A stretch of 64,000 bases of DNA from Lasiosphaeris hirsuta (lineage: Eukaryota; Ascomycota; Sordariomycetes; Sordariales; Lasiosphaeriaceae). The notes under the pieces are model-generated. The model ran no database searches. It was not told the origin of the DNA and was given only the letters and a program-made list of their open reading frames with translations. This document shows, one piece after another, positions 34,176 through 45,284 of this stretch (its first letter is position 1; each line of letters begins with the position of its first letter). The stretch covers positions 2,356,001 through 2,420,000 of the forward strand of contig JAUKUA010000006.1 in the NCBI GenBank assembly GCA_030549175.1, in the 5' to 3' direction. The translations under genes were made by a program, and so were the position numbers.

Positions 34176-34754
34176 TAGTCGACGTCGGAATGGGACACGA
34201 AAGCTCCCATGTTCTTCGAGCTTTCCACATTTATCCCCACCTATTCTAGAGGCTGGTTTCTTGTGCGTGCGTTCAGCTAGTATTTTTTTTTATGTATGGT
34301 CGTGAGTAAAATTGGGACGCGGGGCGAACGTCATCCAGGGGGGTTAGACGATAGGGCGTCGACCGAGAAAAAAAATGTGACTGTTGTTTACACGCGACGC
34401 CGCGGTGGTTGCCCCTGAAGCATCAACACAGCCAGAATCGCGCCGGTGGCGGATAGGCATGATTGAGGCCTAGCAAATTTTCAGGAAGGCGAAAAGTGCG
34501 CTCTGGTGACCACTTCTCCCGTGCGCAACTGCCTCCAGAGTGGCGCCTATGATGGCGGCTCATGATTTAATTCTAGCCACATTGGTTGCTTCTAACTAAT
34601 CTAGCGCAGTTGACATTAAAACATTCATCAGCATACTGTACTCTATGTTTTGTTAACTCAAGCTCCTTGGTCACGGAAACTGAGGCTTTGTAACAGTAAA
34701 TATATCTCGAGAGCCGCCTGTTGTTCCCGACCTCGTCCTGCATCCTTGCCCAAC
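34176..34754. other. Intergenic region upstream of the MAPEG gene
   Basis: No gene recognised. A weak TATA-like AAATATATC lies at about 34698, roughly 55 bases before the MAPEG start codon. Confidence 0.5.
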
Positions 34755-35474
34755 ATGACTACCCGCCTCGGTCCCAACCACGTCGGCATCATCAGCCCGC
34801 TGCTGCGTATGCGTTCCTGCCCCAATTAAAGTCATCTACCAACTGAGATGGGTTCATGGGACCCCATCTGACTCCCTGGCCCAGCCATCACGAGCAGTTT
34901 TGTCCTCCCCTTCACCGCGTACTTCGCCCTCCTAAGCGTCCGCGTCATCCGCCGCCGCCTCCAAGACAAGGTCTACCTCGGCGATGGCCCACCCCCCTTA
35001 GAGAACCTTGCATCACCCTCGGTGGTAGACAATGCCCTCTTTGTCGCCAACCGCTGCCGTATGCTGTCTGCGTCTTTTGTCCCCTCCCCTTTATGCCTTT
35101 TATTGTTACCCCTGAAACGGCCATCATAGTCATCCAGCGAGCCACAGCCCACTACCACGTCTCAATCCCAACAACCAACTAACACCTTGTGACGCCCAGA
35201 TGCCAACTTCGTAGAGCACTTCCCCATGGCTCTCTTGTTGGCCGCTGCCGCCGAGCTCAACGACGCTGGCCGCCGCTCACTGACCGCCGCCTTGGACGTG
35301 CTCCTCGCCGCACGGGTTGCGCATGTCGATCTGGGACTTCGCCGGCCTGGCGCCGCCGGCATGGGGAGGGCGTTTGGATTCTACGGCACTATGGGCAGCA
35401 TGGCGTTCCTGTCAGGGTATGCTGGGTGGTTGGTCAAGGGATATTGGGGGTTTAGATTAAGACTGTGTGTCTGA
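34755..35474 (+). CDS. MAPEG-family integral membrane protein
   Basis: Three exons: 34755-34806, 34885-35058 and 35200-35474, with introns of 78 and 141 nt, giving 166 residues. Splicing produces the family pattern: a first hydrophobic helix after P-L-L-P-I-T-S-S-F-V-L-P, a basic loop V-R-V-I-R-R-R-L-Q-D-K, then the signature N-R-C-H-A-N-F-V-E-H-F-P-M-A-L-L-L, an R-V-A-H segment and a last hydrophobic helix. MAPEG proteins (microsomal glutathione transferase and eicosanoid enzymes) sit in the endoplasmic reticulum with four helices and often conjugate glutathione to lipophilic electrophiles or reduce lipid peroxides. The substrate cannot be read from the sequence. The length is usual for the family. 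Confidence 0.9.
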
Positions 35475-36134
35475 ATTGGGAGTTTGGCGACCAGGTGGTG
35501 TGAAGTGGTAGTGGTGTGGGAATGTGGTCAAGGGGGAGAGAGGGGGGGTGCTGTGGTTAAGTGTCGCCTGAATAAGGTTGGTGGCTGCGAGGCAGTGGAG
35601 TCGAGTGGGTTGGATGTCGAGAGACGGAACGCTCTGGAGGTTAGACGTAAGACGGGAGAGAGATGGATGCCCAGCCCAAAAAGCAAGATTGGGCAGACTG
35701 AGGGCTGGAGTCACTCTTCTGCATGTACTACACAAGAACAATGTCATTTTTTGCCAACTCTAACTGTTGGTTCACCGAGTGGCGCTGCCACTCTCTCCTC
35801 TGAGATAGAACCCTTTACCCGTAGGATACATACATACACAAGGTGTTTTCCGAATTCCTGACCATAGAATCTCATACCGTAGGAGGAACCCCATCCCATA
35901 CCTTGAGACCAAATCCATAAGCAATCCCCAGAAACTCCAACAAGTACCCGGCGCAAATGTCATCCGGCCTTGATCTCCAAGAGACCAACTCCGAAGCCCT
36001 CCCTGTCATGACTACATAACCACCCGACCCACCACGTATCCCCTTCCCCACTGGCAGTTCTGACAACTGGGGCTCATCGCATACCATATAATCACCACTT
36101 GTTGACCCTGTGATGCTAAAACATTGCCAGTCCT
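35475..36134. other. Convergent intergenic region
   Basis: This lies between the ends of the MAPEG gene and the dynamin-like gene. No gene recognised. Confidence 0.6.
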
Positions 36135-39132
36135 TCATGCGTCTCCCAAGGTTGACTGGTTATAAATCGACCGTTGGCGTCCCAGCACAGCGCCGACAGC
36201 ACGAGCCCCAGTTCCGTTGTGAGGCTCGAAAGCGCTGCTGGCCCCTTTAGTTTCGAGATTGACGATGATTTCCATAGACTGGTGGAGGGCGTCTCGTTCG
36301 GCATGCAGCTCACGCCGGCGCCGCTCTGTCTCAGGCCCCTCAGAAATGAGAGTCTGTAATCTCTCGATGGCTATTTTTGTCAAATCAGTAAGACATGCTA
36401 TTGAGCGTAAAAATGGTGCAATAAACAGGAACTTACTGGTATTTCCACCAGTCAGGCCCAACTTTTCGTGCAAGTAGGTGTTGATCACCGATGCAATGTG
36501 AGGGAAGAGACCTGACATGACATGAATAGCGACGTTATCAATGAAACGGTTGGCGGCGGTCAAGTAGTAGCCGCGGACATAAGCAGCCACGATTATCTCC
36601 TGATCAAGGGGATCTGGGAGCATCTTCGCCGCCTCCCTTTGCATCCGCACCGCTTCTTGTGCAAGCTCTTCCTCAGTGAGCTCCTCCATCTTACGGATGG
36701 GAGCCATTGAGTCATCACCGATGTGCGCAGCCCACCGGAAATGGTGCCGATGACGTACGAGAATTTTGTTCTCCTTTGACTTGTTGCGCTCCAGTGCCTC
36801 TTCGTCTTTGGTGAACAGCCGCCGGGATTCCAACTTGTAGATCAAATTGAGCTGTTCCCGCAGCTCAGTGCGACGAGTCTGAACAAACGCATTCATATGT
36901 TCCAGAGACTCCTTGTACACTGCTGCGTTCTTCAGATGTCCAAAAGAGTCATCAAGAATCTGCATAATTTCCTTATGCAAGAAGTCGAATGTTTGGACGA
37001 TAAAGGCGTCCAAGTGAGGAGCCCACGTCTTCGCGGCCTCTATGTAAATAGGCTCATGGACGCAGGCGGACACTAGGCCCGGCTGTCCGGGAATCGCGGT
37101 TTTGTGGATCAGCTTCCGAATGTCCATCAGTGTTTTCGTTCGGGCCCCCATTGCGGGCGTCACGAATGAGCGAAAGGACTGGGCGCCCGAGAAAATCCCA
37201 GGTCTGTCAACAACTTCCGGCTTGATCGGCGTGGCGGGGGGCTGCAAAACCCGCTGGCGTTTCGGCGTCGGAGTACCTTGCTCGACGTCAAATGCTGGGC
37301 CACGCTTCCGAGGGGGAGGCGGAGAATCCGCTTCCAAGTCAATTACGATCGGAGAAACCGTCCGGCTATGGTCCCGGACGTTAAACTTGGGCTTCAGCCC
37401 AATTATCCTGTGTTTGAAGGGTTCCATGAACTTGAAGTCCCACGAAGTCATGAAGCTCTGCTCCAGCACCCGATCCTTGACTTTGGTACTAAATCCGGCA
37501 AGACTCGTCATTATCTCCATTTCCGGGTTGATCGGTGGTTCCGGGAAGTGCTGCAGCTGCTCCTCAATGTGCTCGATCCGGTCATTAATCTTCTTTTTCA
37601 CCTCGGGCAGACTACGTTTTGTTAGGATGTGGGGCTTGCATGACTGAAGGAATGAAGAAACTTACACCTTGGAGAACTCCCGACTGAGCTTCAGGGAGAG
37701 GAAAGTCTTCAACTTTTCCACTCCAAATCGATCTGAGAAGCGGTCAAAGATTTGCGGCCAGTGACCTGTCGAATCCGCAGTTCGGTTGAAGAATGCTTCT
37801 TCCATTGCATTCTGCTGGTCATAATCTTCACCTTGACGAGAGGTGATGAAATAGCCGAGCCCGGTCTGGTGGGCCTGCCCACTCAACATCGACAGCCAGC
37901 TGGTCGAGGCCTCCTTTGGCAAAAGGTCGGCTTTCGTCATGACGCCGACACAACGATCCACCGCCCCGATTTCACGGATGAGACTGAATGCATAGGAATT
38001 GTCCGCATCTTGATTCATTGGCACTGCCCACAGGATGATGGCATTTTTGCGTGCCATGTACTGGCATGCCAGATTGCGAACTACACGTTCAAGGAAGGTG
38101 TCTTTCTCGTGCTTGGCGCTCATAAAGACGCCGGGGAGGTCGTAGAAGTTGAGATCGGCAAGATCAGGACCCTTGACTTCTAAAGCCACAGTATTTGGTG
38201 AGAACTGGGCTTCAGCATTAACCTCTTTCTCGTCGATCCGGAGAAGGCACTGCCTGCGAACTTCATCGCTGGCTTCGCCCTTCAGCTTTGGGATAAACTG
38301 CTGGTAAGGGGTGCTCGGGTTGAGTATCGCAACCTGGGCGCATTTGAGCACTGTCTCAATTTCCTCGGAGTCGAATTTGTCGTTGACGGCTCTTACTGTC
38401 TTAAATTCGTGCCGTTCCATTCGGTTTGAGTCTAGAGCAACCCACGGAGGGAATTTATTACTCTCTGTGACATCCTCCTTGGTCAGGGGCCGCGGAGGCT
38501 CCCGGTACTCATAATCCTTCTTGAGATAGACGCGGCATGAGGATTCCTCGGCCTTGGAAATCCTAATGTGGATTGGACATCTTGTGCATGTACCGCTGCT
38601 ACGAGGCAGGGTCAGGCCCGCAATAGCCGACATCAGGCTGGATTTGCCTGATGATTGATCTCCAACAAGGACCAACTCTGGGAGGCTCGCAACATGCTGT
38701 ATACCTCGGGCTTGGAGCTCACCTAGAGCGTCGTTGATGTCTTTAACGCCCTGACCAAAGTCCTTTAATGCGCGGTTGGGGCCGATGAAGGATCCCTGCA
38801 TACTCTGGGAGCCTGGTTCATCGCCCAAGCTCCGAGAGTTTTGCATATGCGCCTTCATTTCCATGAACATGGGCTCGCCCTCATCGGCTTCATCGTTACC
38901 TCCGTGGGAAAGTGGTGCGAGACGGGTGTCCACACTAGCTGTAAAATGGATGAGAATCTTGTGAAGATTACAGGTGCGTGGGGTTGGACTTACGGGCACC
39001 GGATCTTGCCCCACGACGCTCTGAAGCTCCATGTCGCTCGGTGAATGCCACGTCCGAAGGGGCGCGACGGGTTTGTGAATGCGAGATGCCGCCGACGGAG
39101 CGTTCCTTCTTGATGTTTAGGCCCTTCGCCAT
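36135..39132 (-). CDS. Dynamin/Mx-like large GTPase
   Basis: Four coding exons: 39132-38994, 38938-37666, 37611-36437 and 36370-36135, with introns of 55, 54 and 66 nt, giving 940 residues. The 66-nt intron has no stop and is in frame, yet its GTAAGT donor and the restored G-G-N-T-T-I-E-R-L motif show it is removed. GTPase elements: G1 G-D-Q-S-S-G-K-S-S at about 139, G3 D-L-P-G, G4 T-K-A-D. After the stalk begins (L-P-E-V-K-K-K-I-N-D-R) there is an unusual Pro- and Arg/Lys-rich insert (K-R-G-P-A-F, T-P-K-R-Q-R-V-L). The C-terminal GED region has Y-V-R-G-Y-Y-L-T-A-A-N-R-F-I-D-N-V. Such proteins remodel membranes by GTP-driven assembly; no PH domain is visible, as in Mx- and Vps1-type members. 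A 59-nt intron (39233-39175) lies just upstream, probably in the leader. Confidence 0.92.
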
Positions 39133-39174
39133 CTTGACAAGAGACCCAGTGTCCCAGATTGCGGTGCAATTATT

Positions 39175-39233
39175 CTGTATTTTATTAGGGCGGGCCAAAG
39201 AGAATATGGATGTCATTGGGAAATTGGACTTAC
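39175..39233 (-). other. Probable 5'-leader intron of the dynamin-like gene
   Basis: On the minus strand a GTAAGT donor and a TACAG acceptor enclose 59 nt, ending 42 nt before the chosen ATG at 39132. No ATG is available in frame upstream, so it most likely interrupts the 5' untranslated region. Confidence 0.6.
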
Positions 39234-40360
39234 CTCACAATGGGGCAGGCGCAGCCGATAAAGCTTCGAAATCCTGTACCGATTTCAGATTCGGCTGACG
39301 GCGTAGGAAGCCAAAATGAAGCTGGCAGGAAAATTGCGCTTGCCACAGAAAGAACAGATCAGTGTGATTTGGCTTGGAATGGTGAGCCAAAAACAAGAGG
39401 GTGAGGTTTGAGGGCTTGCGTGTCATCCAACCCAAAAATTGTAGAAGGTAGACCACACAAACTCCAGCACACAGAGGGAAAGAAGGTGGGGAAGAAAGAC
39501 AAGCCAGAAGAAAATGGGCGACTTGTGAAATTGCTAAAAGGCAGAAAGGAAGAAAAAAAAAAACCGACTTGGGCCAGGTGAATTGGCAAGAAGTGAGGGA
39601 ATCGAGTACTGTCCCGAGACGCTCTCCGGTAGGTGGTAAAACGTGATAGTGTGTTGCGCAGGGTTAGTTGGGAGCAGTAACAAATGCCATCTCAGAGCGG
39701 AGGGCAAGTATGTTACTGCGAGGTGTGATTGTGTGTGTGAAGGGGCTGGGGAAATGTGGGGTTGCCTGAAGGTGATGGGCTGGCGTGGTGTTGAACAGCA
39801 ATTCACAGCGAAGCAGTGGTTTTTGCTAGGAAAATGTGAAGGGAGGTGAAGCCCCTCGCGGATTGGATTTCACCAGCAACCACGCTGCACTTCGTACCCG
39901 CTTGGATCTCAAGGTTTTACCCAACGCCGATACCATATTAGGAAATGCCAAAATGCTGCACGGCAAATATTTGCGGCTGGATGGGAAGGGCTTGCGCCTT
40001 CCACAACATAACTGGATAGGCATCATCAGAAGCGGTACTATACCTTTTGAATGCCCAATGAAGTGTTCCCAAGTAGATATGGCTAGATATCTGTGCTTTG
40101 GCGCCTGGAATTGCTCTGCAGACGTTGAAGCTGAGGCCACTGTGGCGACGGTGACAGCAATTGACAGTGCACGGACCAAGCGAATTCTAGCCATACCCCT
40201 GCCGAAGACAGTTCACATGGGGCACACATTGGCCAAGCCAGATTTCAGGGGGGATTCATTTGGAGGGGAACCAAGGGGTCATAAAGACATCGTCGCTTCT
40301 AGCTCCCTGGTGTAGGATTCAACGCCAAAGAATTTGGTAGCATATTCCACACCCGCAACC
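39234..40360. promoter_or_regulatory. Divergent promoter region of the dynamin-like and GMPPA genes
   Basis: The two genes run away from each other. A 159-codon plus-strand frame (39836-40315) and a 122-codon minus-strand frame overlap here, but neither has a recognisable motif. A short A-run lies at 39550-39562. Confidence 0.5.
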
Positions 40361-41898
40361 ATGTCGCTGCAAATTCCCCACCGCGAGAAGTCCAACGGCA
40401 ATACAGGCGCCACCAAGGCCGTAATCCTGGTGAGTTGTTAGCTGGCGATGCTGTGATGCGCCGCAAGAGCTAGGTTGTTGACAGCTTGTCAAGGTCGGAG
40501 GTTCCTCGCGCGGCACCCGCTTCAGGCCACTCTCCCTCGACGTCCCCAAGGTAGGATACCCTCCAATTGCTTCCTTTTATAGTATTCTCACCCTGTCGGA
40601 TATGCGAGACGCTGACTGTGTCGCTTTGTGCAGCCCCTCTTTGACGTCGCCGGACACCCCATCATCTGGCACTGTCTGACCGCCATCGACAAAGTCCCCT
40701 CCATCCAGGAGGTCTACCTGATTGGTTACTACGAGGAGTCTGTTTTCCGCGACTTTATCAAGGATTCGTCCATCGAGTTTCCCAACCTTTCGATCAAATA
40801 CCTCCGCGAATACCAGGCGTTGGGAACCGCCGGTGGCCTGTACCACTTCCGCGATGCCATCCTCAAGGGCCGCCCCGAGCGCCTCTTCGTCCTTAACTCG
40901 GACGTCTGCTGCAGCTTCCCGCTCAACGAGATGCTGAAGCTGTCTCAGGAGAAAGACGCCGAGGCCGTTATTTTGGGTACACGGGTTAGCGAGGACGCTG
41001 CGTCCAACTTTGGCTGCATAGTGTCCGATTCACACACACGCCGAGTGCTCCACTACGTTGAGAAGCCTGAGAGCCACATCTCCAATCTGATCAACTGCGG
41101 TGTCTATCTGTTTAGCACTGACGCCATTTTTCCATCGATTCGCAGCGCCATCAAGCGTCGCACCGACCGCCCCTCTCGTCTTGTGTCGTACCCCTCGTCC
41201 GACAACCTCGAGAGCTCTTTCATGATCGACGACGACGACGACGAGAACCGCCAGAACGAGGTTATTCGCCTCGAACAGGACATTCTTAGTGACATGGCCG
41301 ACAGCAAGCAGTTCTTTGTGTACGAGACCAAGGACTTCTGGCGCCAGATCAAAACCGCTGGCTCCGCCATCCCTGCCAACGCCCTCTACCTGCAAAAGGC
41401 GTGGCAGAGTGGCTCCAAGGAGCTCGCGGCGCCTGCGGCCAACATCATCCCGCCAGTCTACATTCACCCGACGGCAACGGTGCATCCCACGGCCAAGCTA
41501 GGCCCCAACGTCTCGATCGGACCCCGCGTCACGGTCGGTGCGGGCGCCCGTGTCAAGGAGTCGATTGTGCTAGAGGACTCGGAGATCAAGCACGACGCCT
41601 GTGTGCTGTACTCGATTATTGGCTGGAACAGCCGCGTCGGTGCGTGGGCCCGCGTCGAGGGCACACCTACACCTGTGACGAGCCACACGACTAGCATCAT
41701 TAAGAACGGCGTCAAGGTTCAGGCCATTACCATTCTGGGCAAGGAGTGTGGTGTGGGTGATGAGATTCGTGTGCAGAACTGCATTTGCCTGCCGTTCAAG
41801 GAGCTGAAGCGGGTATGTTGTATCCCTTCAAGGTATTGGAGAGTGAGTGCTGACCTATTTCTGTCGTGTAGGACGTTGCCAACGAGGTTATCATGTAA
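40361..41898 (+). CDS. Mannose-1-phosphate guanylyltransferase, alpha (GMPPA-like) subunit
   Basis: Four exons: 40361-40429, 40494-40550, 40634-41812 and 41872-41898, with introns of 64, 83 and 59 nt; the last exon holds only eight codons plus the stop. The product has 443 residues. The nucleotidyltransferase signature is V-G-G-S-S-R-G-T-R-F-R-P-L-S-L-D-V-P-K-P-L, the altered form typical of the alpha class rather than the catalytic GG-x-GTRLRPL of the beta class. Then come Y-Q-A-L-G-T-A-G-G-L-Y, the N-S-D-V metal/substrate motif and, from about 300, a left-handed beta-helix of hexapeptide repeats (I-H-P-T-A-T-V-H-P-T-A, I-G-P-R-V-T-V-G-A-G). In animals GMPPA binds GDP-mannose and restrains the catalytic GMPPB subunit; a similar regulatory role is inferred here. 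The frame running past exon 3 to 42295 is intron read-through. Confidence 0.93.
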
Positions 41899-42728
41899 GG
41901 GGGTAATGGACACGATGTGTGAGAGATACCCAAACGGGGCTCGCAAATGGGGTCAAGGGCAATTTATTGATCTTTTCTGCATTTGTTTGGTGGTTTATGT
42001 CACGATGCGCAGGCCGTCCAGAAGAGCTCCAATCGTAGCGCAGATAGATGGATGGGTCGATTTCTGGCCAACAAAAGCAGGACCATTTCGTGTGTTCATT
42101 TCTCACAAGCTACTGGACTGCCTAACATTAACAGCGATTCTTGAGATATCACCTTGCGCTGTACAACACAGATTGCTCAGGTCTTGCGGAGTATATGGAT
42201 ACATGTCCGGTCTTGATTCGTCGGTCTCATTAGGCCCCGTGACTGAATCCCGGACTTGGACCCGGAGCAATTGTTTCACAGCATGCATAGCGTAACGGAA
42301 AGAAAGCCAAATGCATATATATGCAGTCAAACTTTCGCGAAGACCATTGTATACGCTGCTGGAAAGACCTTGTAAATAAGTCTCATCGCTCAGGATCACT
42401 GCCTTGAGCACTACCTATCTCGTTCGTCAATCCGGATTCCAGGGGTATACCCATGACGCCTGCAAAACACCCCATCAAAAGCAAAGCTCTCGCCCGCCCC
42501 CACTCGAAGATGTTTACCTCCTATCCATCCCTATTGACAGTTCATGGCTGAAAATAATTCGCCTTCCTTAAAGAAAAACCCGGGCGCTGCAATGCCAGAT
42601 AGCCCCCATATCCCTGCTCCAATATCCCCTTCAGAGCAAATACTCCCTCCTGCCTGACTGTAAGGGCGAAGTGGTGATCCTCCGATGGGACCTCTCGGCC
42701 ACGCCCGTTGCGATGCAACTGTTGGCCA
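41899..42728. other. Convergent intergenic region
   Basis: This lies between the ends of the GMPPA-like gene and the 2EXR-like gene. No gene recognised. Confidence 0.6.
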
Positions 42729-43940
42729 TCACATATCCTCGTCTCCGCTGTCGAAATCTCCCTCATCTGCGGCCTCGGTATCACTACCACCTTGGCTCTG
42801 GGAGGCACTTGCCTCATCTCCGTTGAGGCGATAGACTAACTCCTTGTCCTTGCCTGCCGGCACGCCGTCATACCACATCTTCTGGGACCACAGCGCAGAG
42901 CCGAGTTCATCCTTGCGGCTGGCGTCTTCGCGCTCGACGGCCTGGACGCGGCACTTAAAAAGGGCGCAGAGGCGGTCCATCTCTTGGCACTCGCGTCGGT
43001 CGGCAAGCAGCAGGACCTTGAGAAGGCTGAACAGGCGCACGCTGCGGTACAGCTGGTACAGCACGCACTCGGAGGTGGGGTTGACCTGGCTGGGTTCCCA
43101 GACCGAGGTAAAGTGGCCGTTGACCAGCCGGCCGGAACTGGCGTGACGCTCCGAGACAAGAGCAAGGCGGGTTATGTTGGGAGTGCAGCCGGCGATGCCG
43201 TGCAGCAAATCGACATAGTACTTCGTGGGGCGTTCCTCGCGCAAGCGCAGGTGCACGTTGCGGATGAAGCCGGCGTTGGTGGAGCCGATGCTGCGCAGCC
43301 AGGAACGGCAATAAGCAAGCTCAGGGTCACTCATGTCATCGTTGAAGTCATCGCAATGCTCGAGGAAGCAGAAGGTGTTGGTGCTGTAAAGCACGTGAGA
43401 GGCCTCGATGTGGATCTGACGACACACGCGCAGCAGGGCGACGTCGGTCCGGGGCCGGTCGTTCCAGATGCCGCACACGTCAAGGGCGCCCGGCATGCGC
43501 AAAAGGTGGTCGTAAACCTGTAGACGCAACTCGGGGGGCAAACGGAGGAAAAGCGAAAAGCGCGGGGGCCTCTGGGCACAGCGGCGGTAGGGCTGGAAGC
43601 GTGTGACGACGGTGTTGCCCTTGTTTTTGGGCGAGGGGGCAGCTCGCGGCATCTTAGCCTTGGATGATGTGGGGGGTTTTTGCTGGGAGGCCGGTCTCAT
43701 GCTCGCAGGCATGGCTGGCCGCCGTAAGATGGCCCAGATGCCCTTTCGGCAGAAGAGTCGTCGTGCTGCGAATCCCGGGCCGCTGGATCGTGCCGTATCC
43801 TGGATACCGGGCGGCATGGAGTGAAGCGGGCGAGGCACTTGACCGGAGATCGGGAAATCGGGTTGCGCTGTTCGCTCGCCTTGGTTAGCTGAGGTCTTTC
43901 TCCCGAGACACAATGAGCCAACCTTGTCACTGTTGGCCAA
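42729..43940 (-). CDS. 2EXR/F-box-like fungal protein
   Basis: A single open frame of 403 residues. The true start may be one of several in-frame ATGs (43940, 43817, 43700 or 43652), because the first about 80 residues look weakly protein-like. The diagnostic segment is R-F-S-L-F-L-R-L-P-P-E-L-R-L-Q-V-Y-D-H-L-L, the F-box-like/2EXR start common in fungal proteins, followed by L-L-R-V-C-R-Q-I-H-I-E-A-S-H-V-L-Y-S-T-N-T-F, a typical continuation. A variable helical and beta region comes next. The C-terminus is Ser/Glu/Asp-rich (about 370-403). The family is expanded in filamentous ascomycetes; no function is established to my knowledge, and a ubiquitin-ligase adaptor role is only inferred from the F-box resemblance. 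Confidence 0.8.
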   Translation of the reverse strand: MANSDKVGSLCLGRKTSANQGERTAQPDFPISGQVPRPLHSMPPGIQDTARSSGPGFAARRLFCRKGIWAILRRPAMPASMRPASQQKPPTSSKAKMPRAAPSPKNKGNTVVTRFQPYRRCAQRPPRFSLFLRLPPELRLQVYDHLLRMPGALDVCGIWNDRPRTDVALLRVCRQIHIEASHVLYSTNTFCFLEHCDDFNDDMSDPELAYCRSWLRSIGSTNAGFIRNVHLRLREERPTKYYVDLLHGIAGCTPNITRLALVSERHASSGRLVNGHFTSVWEPSQVNPTSECVLYQLYRSVRLFSLLKVLLLADRRECQEMDRLCALFKCRVQAVEREDASRKDELGSALWSQKMWYDGVPAGKDKELVYRLNGDEASASQSQGGSDTEAADEGDFDSGDEDM

Positions 43941-44348
43941 TCAGCACCGACAGCACGTATCCACTACCACGTGGGGCGGCTGTCGACGGCTGCTCTTGGC
44001 CGCTTCTTGGCGACGTGGGGAATTTGCCCTTACTGCGTAAAAGCATGCCTGCGTTATTAAGGGAGGCTCGAAAATGCACGCCCTGGCGTCTAGAAATGGA
44101 GCCTATTCACCATTCACTCGCAAAATCGTAAACCAGCAGCCGGCACAGGCCACTTGGCCATAGCTCCAGCCCAGCATCCATTTTACTCTCCGCCATAGGC
44201 CCACGATCCTAGCTAGACCTTGCGCATCATCCTCCATATCACATCCGGCGCCCACTTTGGAGTTTGCGGTTCCTTTCACCACTCGCTCTCCGCTGGCTTC
44301 GCAGTGGGACTGGCGACGGCGATTTTTTCGCATGCGTAACAGTCCACA
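43941..44348. other. Divergent intergenic region
   Basis: About 400 nt between the 2EXR-like gene and the frameshifted VIEAG/WWF gene; promoter sequences are expected. No TATA box is obvious. Confidence 0.5.
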
Positions 44349-45284
44349 ATGGCATCGCCCGATCTAGTTACGTCGATGTCAGCATCGACGCCGACATCCA
44401 CATCCATACGAGTATCGCCAACATCGACGAACTCGACAGCGCCCTCGCTAGGCGCCGAGACAGAAACTATTAGATTTGTTACCACCGAGGCCTTCTGGGA
44501 CGCTATCAACTCCACCAAGCAAGATATCTTGACGTTTCAATGTAAGTGACTACTACATTTAACCTCTATATTACATACTAATATATATATATATATATAT
44601 ACATAGATGTTTCATCCCAAGACTTCATTCGAGTTGACCAAGAGAGAGGGCTTCGCCGACGGAAAATTCGGATTCGGCGATATAATGCCAAGGAGCGATT
44701 TCTCACCGTCGTTATACCAGGGATGCCTCACGAGCGACTTCACCCACGGCTCTTATCATGAAGCGAGGGACGAAATTGTCTCTATGGGTCTAAGGGATAG
44801 TTGGAACAATGATGGTACCACAACATATCCCCCACGACCAGGTAGTAACCGTGGGGAAGGAGATTCGAGTGGTAGCCCGTACCCACAACCAAATAGAAGG
44901 AACTGGCCAACATTGGTCATAGAGGCTGGAGACTCATCGTCCTTAGAAAATTTACAGACGGATATGAGATGGTGGTTTTCAGAATCTGACTACCAGGTTC
45001 AGATTGTTCTCTTGGCCAAACTGGATCGACCTAGAAAGAGAATCATTTTAGAGAAGTGGGTAGAAACGATACCGCCTCCTCGCCCAGGACCGATCACCAG
45101 AGCCGCCAGCATCGCCAATATATCTCAGCTAGACTGCGTCCAAGAAATTACTATCGACTGGACCGATAATACACCGGCCGAGATTCCAACATCGCATGTT
45201 GTTACTGGAGGTGACCTGCGACTTGAATTCGCTCTGCTCTTCCTTCGGCCACCTTCGGCCACCCCAACCCCCAAGAGAACTTGA
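44349..45284 (+). pseudogene. VIEAG/WWF family gene with a single frameshift
   Basis: Exon 1 (44349-44541) is joined by a 65-nt intron with an AT-repeat and a GTAAGT donor to exon 2 at 44607. Spliced, it reads Y-V-S-S-Q-D-F-I-R-V-D-Q-E-R-G-L-R-R-R-K-I-R-I-R-R-Y-N, parallel to the copy at 29-30 kb. At 44750-44754 one extra T moves the frame; the family frame meets TGA at 44759-44761, while the next frame continues Y-H-E-A-R-D-E-I-V-S-M-G-L-R-D-S-W and then N-W-P-T-L-V-I-E-A-G-D-S-S-S-L, D-M-R-W-W-F-S-E-S and V-Q-I-V-L-L-A-K-L-D-R to the stop at 45284. The rest of the gene is intact. It is either a young pseudogene or a sequencing error in an intact gene. Function unknown. Confidence 0.7.
44579..44602. 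repeat. (AT)n microsatellite inside an intron
   Basis: About eleven AT dinucleotides lie directly before the ACATAG acceptor of the intron in the 44349-45284 gene. Confidence 0.85.

Noticed and set aside
39836..40315. Plus-strand frame of 159 codons upstream of the GMPPA gene
   Set aside because: It sits in a divergent promoter, overlaps a comparable minus-strand frame and shows no family resemblance.
41813..42295. Extension of the GMPPA reading frame beyond 41812
   Set aside because: The conserved C-terminal residues are recovered only by splicing 41813-41871 to the short last exon; the extension is intron and untranslated sequence.
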